A stretch of DNA of 32,116 nt from an uncultured Granulosicoccaceae bacterium (GTDB lineage: Bacteria; Pseudomonadota; Gammaproteobacteria; Granulosicoccales; Granulosicoccaceae): the NCBI GenBank assembly GCA_938041955.1, contig CALISD010000065.1, positions 1-32,116 of the forward strand, written 5' to 3'. The notes beneath the pieces were generated by a model. The model worked only from the letters and a program-made list of their open reading frames with translations. It searched no databases and was not told the DNA's origin. This document shows, piece after piece, positions 7,671 through 15,823 of the stretch. Each line of letters starts with the position of its first letter. The stretch's first letter is position 1. The position numbers and the translations under genes were made by a program.

Positions 7671-8924
7671 ATGAGTGTTGACACAGTTAATATATGGCTG
7701 GGAAAGTTCGAGTCTTTTGAGCACTTCAATTTATTTTTGAAAGAGACTTACGATGAGAACGACGACGATGCTCCTATCAGTCAATTCGCTGCATCACAAA
7801 GTGAAACTTTCTATGATCACGATTGGCTTGAATACTATTACAGTAACAAAGGTCAAGGTGATCTTCTAAGAAATATACCCCAAATTTATCATCACGCAGT
7901 GAACATAAAGTTAAAAGAAAAAAGCATCTCAAACTCGAACGGAATTATTCTGTTCTATGATGAATGGTCGTCACCCATTGATAAAGTGGAAACACCAGAA
8001 CTATGGCACTTAGGTCAATTTGATGAGGAATTTCTCAGAAATAGTCGCAACAAATATACACCTCAATCAATTCCAAGTGTGTTCTGGATTGACTTTCCAC
8101 AAACATCAGATGACATAATTGCTTTAGAGAAGCAGGCTCAAAAGGATACTGCATCGATGATAAAATTAGGAATAATGGCTTTGTGCGGTGTCAATATGGT
8201 GAAAGACGAAAAACGACGGCAATCACTTTTTTCACAGGCAAATGCTTCACCTGTAATGACAAGAGAGGCTTTGTTAACCGTCGCAAATTCGGGTTATGCT
8301 GAAGCCTGGTTTGCGTTGTATAGCCATTGCGTTACAGAAGCAAGAGACCTGGCGAGCGATGATGAGCGAAGAGAGTATATCGAAAATGCTGTGAAGCTAG
8401 GATCGGACGAAGCAAAGTGTAGTCTCGCTAGAATGCTCATGTATGGTTGGGGAAGCGACTTATACGAAGAAGATTACGATAAAGCTGAAGAACTTCTTTT
8501 ATCTATTTCCGACTTCAATAGCAGTGGGTTGTTACATATGCTGTATTGCTTGTATTCTTTGAAAAACGATGACAAAAATGCCTTTATCTGGAAGAAACGT
8601 GAAGCCGATACATACGGTGATAGCTGGGCAACCAATTACATTGCAGATGCTTATATTGAAGGAAACGGTATAGAAAAGAACTTAAATAAAGCTGCTAAAT
8701 ACCTCTATATAAATTTATGTCAAAATAAGCAGGAATCATTCGAAGAAACTGATCTTGAGCTACTTGAGCAGCTTTCCAATGATGAATTAAATGCCGGACG
8801 TTTATTAGCAAAAGAGTGGATTGAGCACAAAGGCGTTGCTATCGCAGCAGCTCGGGGAAGACTTGCGCATTTTTCGGGAGAGGAGTATGACCCATTTGAA
8901 ATTTACCTGAAAGAATTCAGGTAA
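7671..8924 (+). CDS. Imm22-type immunity domain fused to Sel1-like repeats
   Basis: This 417-residue protein has two parts. Residues 5-98 match the Imm22 pattern as I know it: VNIWLGKFES at 6-15, ETYDENDDDAPISQFA at 25-40, YDHDWLEYYY at 48-57 and a strand GIILFYDEW at 91-99. Imm22 proteins neutralise polymorphic or contact-dependent toxins. From about residue 195 the protein becomes alpha-helical with Sel1-like units: SGYAEAWFALYSHC at 207-220, LGSDEAKCSLARMLMYGWG at 243-261, and SWATNYIADAYIEGNGIEKN at 318-337. There is no signal peptide, so it should be cytoplasmic, as expected for immunity. No toxin gene is adjacent, so it may be an orphan. The fusion architecture is uncommon in my knowledge. 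Base composition is AT-richer than the flanking catabolic genes, suggesting transfer. An alternative is a general Sel1 scaffold with an Imm22-like N-terminal domain. Confidence 0.75.
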   Translation: MSVDTVNIWLGKFESFEHFNLFLKETYDENDDDAPISQFAASQSETFYDHDWLEYYYSNKGQGDLLRNIPQIYHHAVNIKLKEKSISNSNGIILFYDEWSSPIDKVETPELWHLGQFDEEFLRNSRNKYTPQSIPSVFWIDFPQTSDDIIALEKQAQKDTASMIKLGIMALCGVNMVKDEKRRQSLFSQANASPVMTREALLTVANSGYAEAWFALYSHCVTEARDLASDDERREYIENAVKLGSDEAKCSLARMLMYGWGSDLYEEDYDKAEELLLSISDFNSSGLLHMLYCLYSLKNDDKNAFIWKKREADTYGDSWATNYIADAYIEGNGIEKNLNKAAKYLYINLCQNKQESFEETDLELLEQLSNDELNAGRLLAKEWIEHKGVAIAAARGRLAHFSGEEYDPFEIYLKEFR

Positions 8925-9240
8925 CAGGTCACTCTTCGAAAATTCCTATGACGATTAAAAGTACGCAACACCCTCTTTCGAAAAATAACCGCGAGATTTG
9001 ATTGGCCGGATCATCCAATAATATTTTAAGTGTTTGTGCTGTGCCCACGCTGTGGAACTGATTATTTTCTGTGGCGAAAACCAGGGAGGATAGCTGGGAT
9101 TGTCGCATCAGCTTACTGACACTGGTAGTTGTAGAACGTTATGAACTGTAGTTCAATATCTCACCATAGTACCTCTGTTTTTGTAGTGCTTCTGCAATCA
9201 TTGCAAATGTGACTTTATACACTCGAATGGCAGGCTGTTC
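8925..9240. other. Intergenic region between convergent genes
   Basis: These 316 bases lie between the Imm22-Sel1 gene and the DUF2293 gene. I see no coding remnant, clear hairpin terminator or repeat. Confidence 0.4.
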
Positions 9241-9918
9241 CTAGTCAGTCTTTAAGGCAGCAGCCAACGGACAACCCTGCGGCCTTTCAGTGCCGCTGCG
9301 ATAATCATTCAATAACTGTTTGGACCGCTTAGCCAATTGTTTTCGGACTTCGCGGCGCTGGCCTTTGACACGTGGAATAACCATGTCGTCATAGGCTGTA
9401 GTCTGATGCCGCATCCAGGCAATTGTTGCCGCTTCTGCGCGTTGCTCGATCGAAATCCGTTTGGTGCGTGCTACCGTGCCACTGCCAACCGGGGTGGCAT
9501 GGTCAGCGATTTGTTTGGCCATATCCTTGGCGAGTGCTGCGTAGACGGGCGCGAAGGATAAATACTGACGCACCGAGCGTTCAAAATCAGCCGCGTAGGC
9601 CACTTGTACTTTTTCGCGCCGCTTTCGACCGGCATCGAGCTTTTTTTGGTACGACGGATCGAGGCGTTCTTGCGCAAGCTCTGCGCGAAGTGCTGCGATT
9701 CTATCAGCAGGGGCCCAAATACCTTTCGAAAACAGCCGCCGGCCTTTTTTTTCTTTCATGGTCCAGCTTGGGCCATCTTTCTTAATGCGTCGGCTCATCG
9801 CCGCATCGCCGGGTTCAAGCAGCGCCCAGGAATCGGGTATTTTTATTGTTTCCCCTTTGGCATTAACAACATGTCCAGGTGTAGAGGAAGGGCTAACATC
9901 TAACGTCTCAATACTCAT
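9241..9918 (-). CDS. DUF2293 domain protein
   Basis: The protein is 225 residues from the start chosen here (MSIETLDV). An ATG in frame nine bases further out (9927), preceding GS, and another at 9957 are possible, but the conserved part begins only later. It matches DUF2293 proteins along its length. An N-terminal part reads WALLEPGDAAMSRRIKK and WTMKEKKGRRLFSKGIWAP. A basic coiled region follows (RLDPSYQKKLDAGRKRREK). The C-terminal core contains ATPVGSGTVARTKRI, EQRAEAATIAWMRHQTTAYD and PRVKGQRREVRKQLAKRS. The many arginines and lysines suggest nucleic-acid contact, but no role is established for the family. It has no operon partner and is convergent with the Imm22-Sel1 gene. Confidence 0.8.
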   Translation of the reverse strand: MSIETLDVSPSSTPGHVVNAKGETIKIPDSWALLEPGDAAMSRRIKKDGPSWTMKEKKGRRLFSKGIWAPADRIAALRAELAQERLDPSYQKKLDAGRKRREKVQVAYAADFERSVRQYLSFAPVYAALAKDMAKQIADHATPVGSGTVARTKRISIEQRAEAATIAWMRHQTTAYDDMVIPRVKGQRREVRKQLAKRSKQLLNDYRSGTERPQGCPLAAALKTD

Positions 9919-9957
9919 CGATCCCATCACTATTTTTGCATAACACAACCAACGCAT

Positions 9958-10467
9958 GACCAGGGTTGTCTCTAGTCATCCAGCACAAGTCTAAAGTATC
10001 AAGGGGGAAGCCGGCAATGATGGCGAAGAATAGGTTCTCATTGGAGTGGTGTGGGGCTAGTGAGTGCTATCAAATAGTGTAGTCAGATGATGGCTTGTCA
10101 TTTTTTCTGTAACAAGGCATCGGCTCGCAGGTAATGGTCAATTTTCATATTATAGGCCCGTTTCAAGAGCTGTAACGCGGTTGCAGGATAAATGCCTGGT
10201 TCCTGCAGGGGCAACTGAGTAAAGTGTCGTAGACATCGAAGCTGAATGAATTACTAATCAACTTGACGTATTAAGGTTGAAAATCAATCACTTTGCTCAG
10301 TAGACTCTTCTGATCATACTGATACCGTACACCATGGCGGTTCAACTCAGCGGCACCGCCCTAATACCGCACGGAGCCAGGGGCGGCATTGCTTTTCGTT
10401 GAAGGACTACTTACAGGGCGGGATGTTGATATGATGGTGTTAACTCTCGCAATTTCCAGATCACACT
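9958..10467. other. Region with minus-strand gene debris
   Basis: The 510 bases between the DUF2293 start and the plus-strand gene at 10468 hold no intact gene. The middle part (10098-10360) carries minus-strand stretches of protein-like sequence in two frames, described separately. The outer parts presumably contain the two divergent promoters. Confidence 0.4.
10098..10360 (-). pseudogene. Remnant of an unrecognised gene (two frames)
   Basis: On the minus strand a 29-codon piece at 10360-10271 reads ELNRHGVRYQYDQKSLLSKV and ends at a stop. A second piece at 10250-10098, in a shifted frame, contains LQEPGIYPATALQLLKRAY and DHYLRADALLQKK before a TGA stop. Both have the residue balance of real protein, not of random translation, and neither has a plausible start codon with a ribosome-binding site. 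I read them as the decayed 3' end of one gene with a frameshift and stops. I cannot name the family. Chance open frames of this size do occur, so confidence is limited. Confidence 0.4.
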
Positions 10468-11259
10468 ATGGCTTTCGGGCTTTTTAACAAACAACCTGTC
10501 ATTGATCCTTCCTCGTCCGAGTGGATTTTCGAAGCCTATGGCTGGGCGCTGCAGAATTTCGATGCTGACTTGTTTTATTCCGATACCGTACTGGTGCACC
10601 CAACTAACGAGTTTTTTCCAGGCGCGGTGAACAGTGTGCATGGCATGGCGGAGTCTATCTTTGAGCGCGTCAAGGTCTATGCCGGCATCAGTCACTGGCC
10701 AACACTGGTGCAGGATCAGAATATGTGCCGGTTAACTGAATCTCAACAAGTCCGGATTCAGGGGGCAATGCGCGGGCCTGAGGGGATTGCGGACGAGTCA
10801 GTTGAAGACAGCCAACGACTGGTTATCCCGTATAACCCGCAGCAGATCAATAATCCCGAGGGGATGATTGCTACCTATGCCCATATACTGTCGCATCACA
10901 TGGGGCGGATGGTGAAAACCCCACCGCCAGGTGGTATTGATTACTGGCCTCAGGCTACCGAGCTGTTAGCAGTATTTCTCGGGTTCGGGTTTATGTTTGC
11001 CAATAGTGCCTACAATTTTCGGGGTGGTTGTGGCAGTTGTTATAACCCGTACGCGCAGCGTGATGCCTATCTCTCGGAAGCGGAAGCCACCTATGCATTG
11101 GCGTTGTTCTGTATTTTGAAAGGTATTCCTAAGTCTGACGTGACGCCTCATTTAAAAAGGCACCTGCGTGGTACCTACCGTAAATCAATTAAGGAGATTT
11201 CGGAAAAAGTGCAGGAGGTTGATCACCTTAAAAAGATACAGCTTGAGCTCAACTTATAA
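10468..11259 (+). CDS. Conserved protein resembling a zincin without its glutamate
   Basis: This 263-residue protein has no signal peptide. Residues 132-147 (GMIATYAHILSHHMGR) look like a zincin helix, HExxH, in which the second position is isoleucine (H139-I-L-S-H143). They are followed by ATELLAVFLGFGFMFANSA at 163-181, GGCGSC at 186-191 and YLSEAEATYALALFCILKG at 201-219. That order, a His helix, then an E-x-L-(T/A)-V-F-x-G-x-G helix, then a YLS-x-x-E helix, is familiar from small bacterial proteins annotated as hypothetical or peptidase-like. The missing catalytic glutamate would make it inactive as a protease, while two histidines and a distal glutamate could still bind metal. The first 100 residues match nothing I know. 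The short distance to debris upstream suggests a rearranged neighbourhood. Confidence 0.6.
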   Translation: MAFGLFNKQPVIDPSSSEWIFEAYGWALQNFDADLFYSDTVLVHPTNEFFPGAVNSVHGMAESIFERVKVYAGISHWPTLVQDQNMCRLTESQQVRIQGAMRGPEGIADESVEDSQRLVIPYNPQQINNPEGMIATYAHILSHHMGRMVKTPPPGGIDYWPQATELLAVFLGFGFMFANSAYNFRGGCGSCYNPYAQRDAYLSEAEATYALALFCILKGIPKSDVTPHLKRHLRGTYRKSIKEISEKVQEVDHLKKIQLELNL

Positions 11260-11896
11260 GTGCAAATAGTTTTATATTGACATCTTAATTGGTGCTTATT
11301 TTTGATTTTGGGTTAGATATTATCAGAGGGGTTTGTTCACTCTGATATCTTTGTTGCGATCCTCAAAGGGCGGGAATCCATAAAGTTATAGATTCATCGC
11401 TATTTTGTTGGCGAAGCTTAGACTTGTGTTGTGAACAAAGCGAGGGTCTTTGTTTTATTGCTTTGCAGACTATCTCTCATAGCATCGTCAATGAATCGTA
11501 TAGCAACTGAGTCATCGGTTAGTTATTTATAGTGAAATTTGGCGGAGGACTAGAGGACACAGTGATCCTCCAGGATTCTTCTTGATGTGGGCAACTGTCG
11601 AGTGCATAGCGTCATGAAGCAGACGATAGTTAACGCTGGACCATAAGCGTGGACGGTTAAAGGTGCTTGCTCAATTGCATTCGGCACGGCTTGTCATGAA
11701 CGCCGACCGGTCAGCCTTGCCGACTATGTCTCGCACAAAGGCTGCCGTTCGGGGTATTCGCTGCTAATTACATCCGGAAAACTTTTACAATTGACAGATC
11801 CATCACAGGTAACTCGTAACTAAAGACGCTTGTTATTCCGTACTTACACATCATTGTGCGCTAACTTGAAAATGCCAACTCGGAAAACAATAACTG
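11260..11896. other. Long intergenic region, no convincing gene
   Basis: These 637 bases lie between two convergent genes. Near the left end is a hairpin (11315-11350) that may end the upstream transcript. A plus-strand open frame of about 50 codons ending at 11822 (it contains SLADYVSHKGCRSGYSLL) has no start codon or ribosome-binding site, and I do not count it as a gene. Nothing else was recognised. Confidence 0.4.
11315..11350 (+). terminator. Hairpin after the zincin-like gene
   Basis: TCAGAG at 11323-11328 pairs with CTCTGA at 11340-11345. The flanking AGATAT and TATCT extend the stem past a 2-nt bulge. Only a short, interrupted T-rich tail follows, so termination efficiency is doubtful. 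It lies 55 bp after the stop codon. Confidence 0.3.
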
Positions 11897-12334
11897 CTAC
11901 CTTGGCAGAATGGCTACTGGACCAATTTCACCCACTAAACAGGATTTTTCAGCGGTAAACGGAGGAGCATCACCGGTCTCCTCGATGGCGTTCTTCATGA
12001 TTATTCCAAGATCGGATAGTACTATTTCTGAGTTGATCAAAGCATCTTCTCTGCTGTCACCTATGACTACAATGAATATACCTTCTTTCAACACACCTAA
12101 ATAATGTGCACGCGCGATGCGACCTTCGTTAGCATGTTGCTGTAGGTTAATAATCCAGTCGGGGAATGCAGCTTCGAATAGTTTATTGCTGATATGGTTA
12201 TCTTGCCCGGGTGGTGTGCCGCAACGAATTAGCACACTTCCCTCGGCAAAAGACATTTCGGCTGCCTCGTCTGCCAATACAATAGACAGGGGAATATAAA
12301 TCAATATAGTTATAATTATATTTGTAATTTTCAT
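11897..12334 (-). CDS. Small secreted protein, unknown function
   Basis: This 145-residue protein starts with a Sec signal (IIITILIYIPLSIVLADEA, cleavage near residue 21). The mature part has two cysteines, in IRCGTPPG near residue 38 and KSCLVGEI near 131, which could form a disulfide. It contains the strand-like segment EGIFIVVIGDSREDALIN near residue 89. I do not recognise the family; the beta-alpha-beta rhythm would fit a small ferredoxin-like domain, but this is a guess. The gene is AT-rich compared with the later catabolic genes. It lies downstream of, and in the same direction as, the SnoaL/MBL operon, 122 bp after its last stop, so co-transcription is possible but not shown. Confidence 0.55.
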   Translation of the reverse strand: MKITNIIITILIYIPLSIVLADEAAEMSFAEGSVLIRCGTPPGQDNHISNKLFEAAFPDWIINLQQHANEGRIARAHYLGVLKEGIFIVVIGDSREDALINSEIVLSDLGIIMKNAIEETGDAPPFTAEKSCLVGEIGPVAILPR

Positions 12335-12456
12335 TTACTTGGCTCTCTGTTTTCGTCCGGAGTGGATTGAATCACTTTTCACACTTTTCATAGATTCAGA
12401 TCGTTTATATAGTAAAAACGTGGGTCTCTGACGGGCACCACGCTCAGTGTTAACAG

Positions 12457-13311
12457 TTACCATTTGCCGTTGCTGTTAGCCCAGTCTTCTTTAGCGGGAA
12501 TCACTTGTTGTGTATCCCAATGCTCGATAATTAGACCATCTTCAATTCGAAATAAGTCATAAAAGGCAGTTGATAAACCCGTTTTTGGGTCTGGATAACC
12601 TTCTGACATAGTGAGCACATAATTTCCTTGAGCGTAGATGTACTCTGATGATTTGTAATATTTGAAACCTTCATCGAAAGAAGCCATCCAGTCTGTACCA
12701 TTAGGAACTCCAGGGCTGTGTTGTAGGTATTCTGGAGAAAAATAATCGCTACGCTTTGACCAATTGCCCTCCATCAATACATCCTTGACCATTTTGGACA
12801 CAAGTTTTTTGTGCTTGTGTTTCTTCATTAGATTAATTGGTTTTTTAAGGTGATTTACTTGAGTATTACCATTCGCTATATCAATAACAGGGTCAGATAC
12901 ATTAATCATATTATCCCAATGTTCCACCATTTTCCGATGCTTAAAACGAAAAACATCAAACACAACCTGGTCTGAGTTGGAACCCACAAATTTGCCCCAA
13001 GCACCGCCATAAGTTGATAATGCAATCACGATGTCACCGTCTTCCATTAGGAAATGATTGTCTACTGTTACGCCTGTGGGCGTACCAGTAAAAAATGCGC
13101 CTACAGCCTCCTTACCATCCTTCATTCCAAGATTATGTTGAACATATTCTTTACCACTGTAGTAGTCCAAACCCTCCACTGATCCGGTCTTTACATCATC
13201 AAATACTTTTAATACTAAGTCGGCGTTCGATTTGTTTGCACTGACATTAGCCGTCACAAACAGTAAAGCTGTGCATAACACGGCCCCAGTTTTTACAAAT
13301 GAAATTCTCAT
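12457..13311 (-). CDS. Exported double SnoaL/NTF2-like protein
   Basis: This 284-residue protein has a Sec-type signal peptide (KTGAVLCTALLFVTANVSA, residues 7-25) and two SnoaL-like (NTF2-fold) domains. The first has YVQHNLGMKDGKEAVGAFF near residue 56 and MVEHWDNM near 133. The second has YLQHSPGVPNGTDWMASF near 195 and IIEHWDTQQVIPAKEDWAN near 260. The QH...G.DG and EHWD motifs are the family's active-pocket signatures. The family is loosely described as SnoaL-like aldol-condensation catalysts or ester cyclases, with few substrates known. An AGGAGA ribosome-binding site precedes the ATG. It is the last core gene of the minus-strand operon, 85 bp after the MBL gene, and is a paralogue of the cytoplasmic double SnoaL protein at 15050. 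Confidence 0.8.
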   Translation of the reverse strand: MRISFVKTGAVLCTALLFVTANVSANKSNADLVLKVFDDVKTGSVEGLDYYSGKEYVQHNLGMKDGKEAVGAFFTGTPTGVTVDNHFLMEDGDIVIALSTYGGAWGKFVGSNSDQVVFDVFRFKHRKMVEHWDNMINVSDPVIDIANGNTQVNHLKKPINLMKKHKHKKLVSKMVKDVLMEGNWSKRSDYFSPEYLQHSPGVPNGTDWMASFDEGFKYYKSSEYIYAQGNYVLTMSEGYPDPKTGLSTAFYDLFRIEDGLIIEHWDTQQVIPAKEDWANSNGKW

Positions 13312-13396
13312 ACATTGTCTCCTAATAGAAATTATATTAAACGTCTTTATTCAAGCTGCTAACAGGCAACTCTCACCGGTGGCACGATATGAGAAT

Positions 13397-14302
13397 CTAT
13401 TTCTTATAACGATACCCAATGAAACTCAGCACGTCCTTTGCACCATAGCGCGGGTACTTTTTAAGAATTTCTGCGGTGGCACTATCACCATCGGTATTAT
13501 CCGAAATCACCGTATTTTGAAAATTCAAATATGCGATCGCGTCATCAATCACACCTGGCGCTCCTGGAAGGCCATGGCCAGAGCCAAACACCTTGATTCC
13601 TTCAAGTTTTTGCATATCCTTCAATGCGGCAAGCCAGTTCTCGCTATTATTGATTGGAAAAGTATGGGCATTGGCGTAGAGCAGGTCCTGCGCTACATAG
13701 AGGCCTGCTTCTGGAATATGAATGGTCAATTCTGCTGCTGATTCTGCATCCAACACTTGACCAATCTGCACTTCAAGCCCATCCCAGGTATCAGATCCTG
13801 TTTTCAGACCACCAACTGGCAGCACAACTTCAGTTTTATCTTTCAGTGCTTCTTTGCGGGCTTGATAGGTTTTTGTTGCAGTTTTTGCCTCGGCCAGAAC
13901 TTCGTCAGATGTAATAAACTCAATACCGGGAAATTGCACGGCACCAAATAGGTGGTCCGGGTGTGAATGCGAAAGATAGATCCTTTTGATTGGTTTACCC
14001 AGACTATCAACGTAGGCTTTGAATTCGCTAGCCAGCGTCTGAAAAAACTGCGTGTCAACCAGGTGTAGCTCATTTGTAGTTTCTATGACATGCGAATTCA
14101 CCATGCCGGAGTACTCAGGGGAGGTGTAGGTATGCAGTGTTACCGGGCCGAGTTGATGTATTGAAATCAGACCTTCTTTTGGCGTTCCATTGTGGGTTCC
14201 AGCTTGCGCGACATGTCCTACTGTAGCAAATCCTGTACTAATTGCTCCAAGACCGACAGCAGCTTTTATCATGCTGCGACGATTAAGGTGTGTATCTTTC
14301 AT
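13397..14302 (-). CDS. Tat-type metallo-beta-lactamase-fold hydrolase
   Basis: This 301-residue protein opens with a twin-arginine signal (HLNRRSMIKAAVGLGAIS, residues 5-22). The MBL-fold metal motif is complete in its first part: LSHSHPDHLFG, the HxHxDH loop, near residue 110. It is followed by IHIPEAGLYVAQDLLYAN near 195, which supplies the acidic bridging position, and FGSGHGLPG near 240, which supplies the last histidine. Such proteins are zinc hydrolases of esters, lactones, thioesters or sulfates. The Tat signal places it in the periplasm. It lies between the exported SnoaL protein and the broken GMC oxidoreductase on the minus strand, and AAGGAA precedes its ATG. A shared pathway with the SnoaL proteins is likely, though the substrate is unknown. 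Confidence 0.85.
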   Translation of the reverse strand: MKDTHLNRRSMIKAAVGLGAISTGFATVGHVAQAGTHNGTPKEGLISIHQLGPVTLHTYTSPEYSGMVNSHVIETTNELHLVDTQFFQTLASEFKAYVDSLGKPIKRIYLSHSHPDHLFGAVQFPGIEFITSDEVLAEAKTATKTYQARKEALKDKTEVVLPVGGLKTGSDTWDGLEVQIGQVLDAESAAELTIHIPEAGLYVAQDLLYANAHTFPINNSENWLAALKDMQKLEGIKVFGSGHGLPGAPGVIDDAIAYLNFQNTVISDNTDGDSATAEILKKYPRYGAKDVLSFIGYRYKK

Positions 14303-14342
14303 TCTGTATTTCCTTCAACTGTTAGTCGGTATTTGTTTGTAG

Positions 14343-15036
14343 TCAATGTATATGCATACGCTGTCTTGCCGCTTGGAGCTGACACAGCTTGTGCAAATTT
14401 TTGATAAAAGCTGCCACGCGTTCGGCAACAAGAATTGCTGGCCCCATCGTGTGTCCTGAAACAAGCTCCGATGCCTTTAACGCGACTTTGTGCGTCAAGA
14501 GCAGCGGTATCGTCGCCGTCCGCACCCATGCGAACAGAACCGGCAGGGTGATAGATAGACTCGCCGGTGTTGCGGATATGTGCCTCACGCTGTGCATTTT
14601 TTGCATCCACCGAAACAGTCAAGGTCGATATATAGGTAAGGGGAGACAGTGCTTTGGTGCCCACTTGCGCAAGCGCCAAACGAAGGCCCTTAATAGCGTT
14701 GCCACATCGTCTGGATTCGACAGATTTTTGGTTGTTGGTGTCCACATGCCGCCGACACCTGCGCCGAATTCGCAAGTCTCGACGTTGTTTTTCGGACCAG
14801 TTCCGAATCAATACGCTAGTATCCGGGGATTCGGAAAGATGCGCGGCTAGCACCGAGCTAGCGGTGCGGCCACCGATCAGGAGATAGTCGAAATTTGTTT
14901 TAGCTATTTTGCTTTCACTGCTAGCGGTGATTGTCTGACTGAGGGTAGGTGCTGACTCCAAAGTTGCTGCGGCACCGGCTGCCGTCGTAGAACTAAAAGT
15001 ACGACGCGAAACACTTTTATCGTTATCAGTGGTCAC
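14343..15036 (-). pseudogene. GMC-family oxidoreductase, collapsed
   Basis: The gene begins with a GTG at 15036 preceded by GAAGGA. A Tat-like leader follows (SVSRRTFSSTTAAGAAATL), then the FAD-binding start FDYLLIGGRTASSVLAAHLS and SPDTSVLIRNW, matching the N-terminus of choline dehydrogenase-like enzymes. Next, in another frame, come TCEFGAGVGGMW and NPDDVATLLRAF, normally some 300 or more residues further on. The first frame gives HIRNTGESIYHPAGSVRMG and LDAQSRVKGIG, the substrate-domain C-terminus. The final SELVSGHTMGPAILVAER lies in the other frame and ends at 14343. So a large internal deletion and at least two or three frameshifts destroyed a flavoprotein of about 550 residues. The glycine-rich loop also has an arginine (GGRTAS, where GGGSAG is usual). 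Its stop lies 41 bp before the MBL gene. Confidence 0.85.
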
Positions 15037-15049
15037 GATCAAAAATCCT

Positions 15050-15823
15050 TCAGAATTTTCCGGAATTTGCCCATTCACTTTTGGGGGGGATTGGTTCAAA
15101 GTTATCCCAATGCTCCACGATCTTCCCTTCGTCAGTTCGGAATAAATCGACCTGACAAAGGTCTTGCCTGCCTTGGCGGGCTCGATTGAGAGTTGCAACG
15201 AAATTACCCTCCGCCACTGTCATAAAGCACTCTTGATAACTGAGTGGACAGTCGATCGCCCCGTAGAAATCGACGAAGGATTCCAAACCATCGCTCTTGT
15301 TAGGATTGTGCTCGTGGTACGTGGCTGTACTGATAAAGTTGTCGGCACTTGAAAGATCGCGCCCGATCAGGCAGGTATTGACGAAATCGACAACGAGCTT
15401 TCTATTTTTCACAGTATTAGGGAAATCCGATATTTCAGTCGGACCATCAAACTGTGTGCGTCCATAGGGGTTGGGAGGAGTCACCTCAGCTATAACGTCC
15501 CAATGCTCGACAATTTTGCCATCCTCGTCACTGTCAAAAAAGTCGGTGGTGTGCCATTCTGCAGCACCGTTGCTGAGATTTTGATACACCTGTACAAAAA
15601 CAAGTGGCCCATCTTGCAAGGAACGTACGACCTTGAATTCGCGTATCGGGTTGCGTTCGATAAAAGGTTCAAATGAGGAAATGAAGCCCTGTTGACCGTC
15701 GGGAACACCGGTTGAATGTTGTGTGTAACGATCACCTGTATAATTTTTCACGGCCTCTCTTGGTCGGCCGTTTTGAATACCGTCCATATATAAACCGATT
15801 GCATTATCTTTGGCTGTTCTCAT
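15050..15823 (-). CDS. Double SnoaL/NTF2-like protein, cytoplasmic
   Basis: This 257-residue protein has no signal peptide. Two SnoaL-like domains are evident. The first has YTQHSTGVPDGQQGFISSF near residue 32 and IVEHWDVIAEVTP near 102. The second has YHEHNPNKSDGLESFVDFY near 168 and KIVEHWDNFEPIPPKSEWA at 234-252. The motifs are the same as in the exported paralogue at 12457, but the two differ widely elsewhere. It is the first gene of the minus-strand operon and ends 13 bp before the GTG of the broken GMC oxidoreductase, which shows they were co-transcribed. The divergent LysR gene at 16145 is the likely regulator. Its substrate is unknown; a small ketone or ester of the same catabolic route is plausible. 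Confidence 0.8.
   Translation of the reverse strand: MRTAKDNAIGLYMDGIQNGRPREAVKNYTGDRYTQHSTGVPDGQQGFISSFEPFIERNPIREFKVVRSLQDGPLVFVQVYQNLSNGAAEWHTTDFFDSDEDGKIVEHWDVIAEVTPPNPYGRTQFDGPTEISDFPNTVKNRKLVVDFVNTCLIGRDLSSADNFISTATYHEHNPNKSDGLESFVDFYGAIDCPLSYQECFMTVAEGNFVATLNRARQGRQDLCQVDLFRTDEGKIVEHWDNFEPIPPKSEWANSGKF

Noticed and set aside
7671..10467. Toxin partner for the Imm22 protein
   Set aside because: Neither the neighbouring DUF2293 gene nor the debris shows a toxin or RHS/CdiA-like sequence.
11690..11822. Open plus-strand stretch of protein-like sequence
   Set aside because: No start codon, ribosome-binding site or recognised motif; too short to separate from chance.
14389..14850. 153-codon plus-strand frame
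   Set aside because: It is antisense to the collapsed GMC gene, whose motifs are clear on the minus strand.
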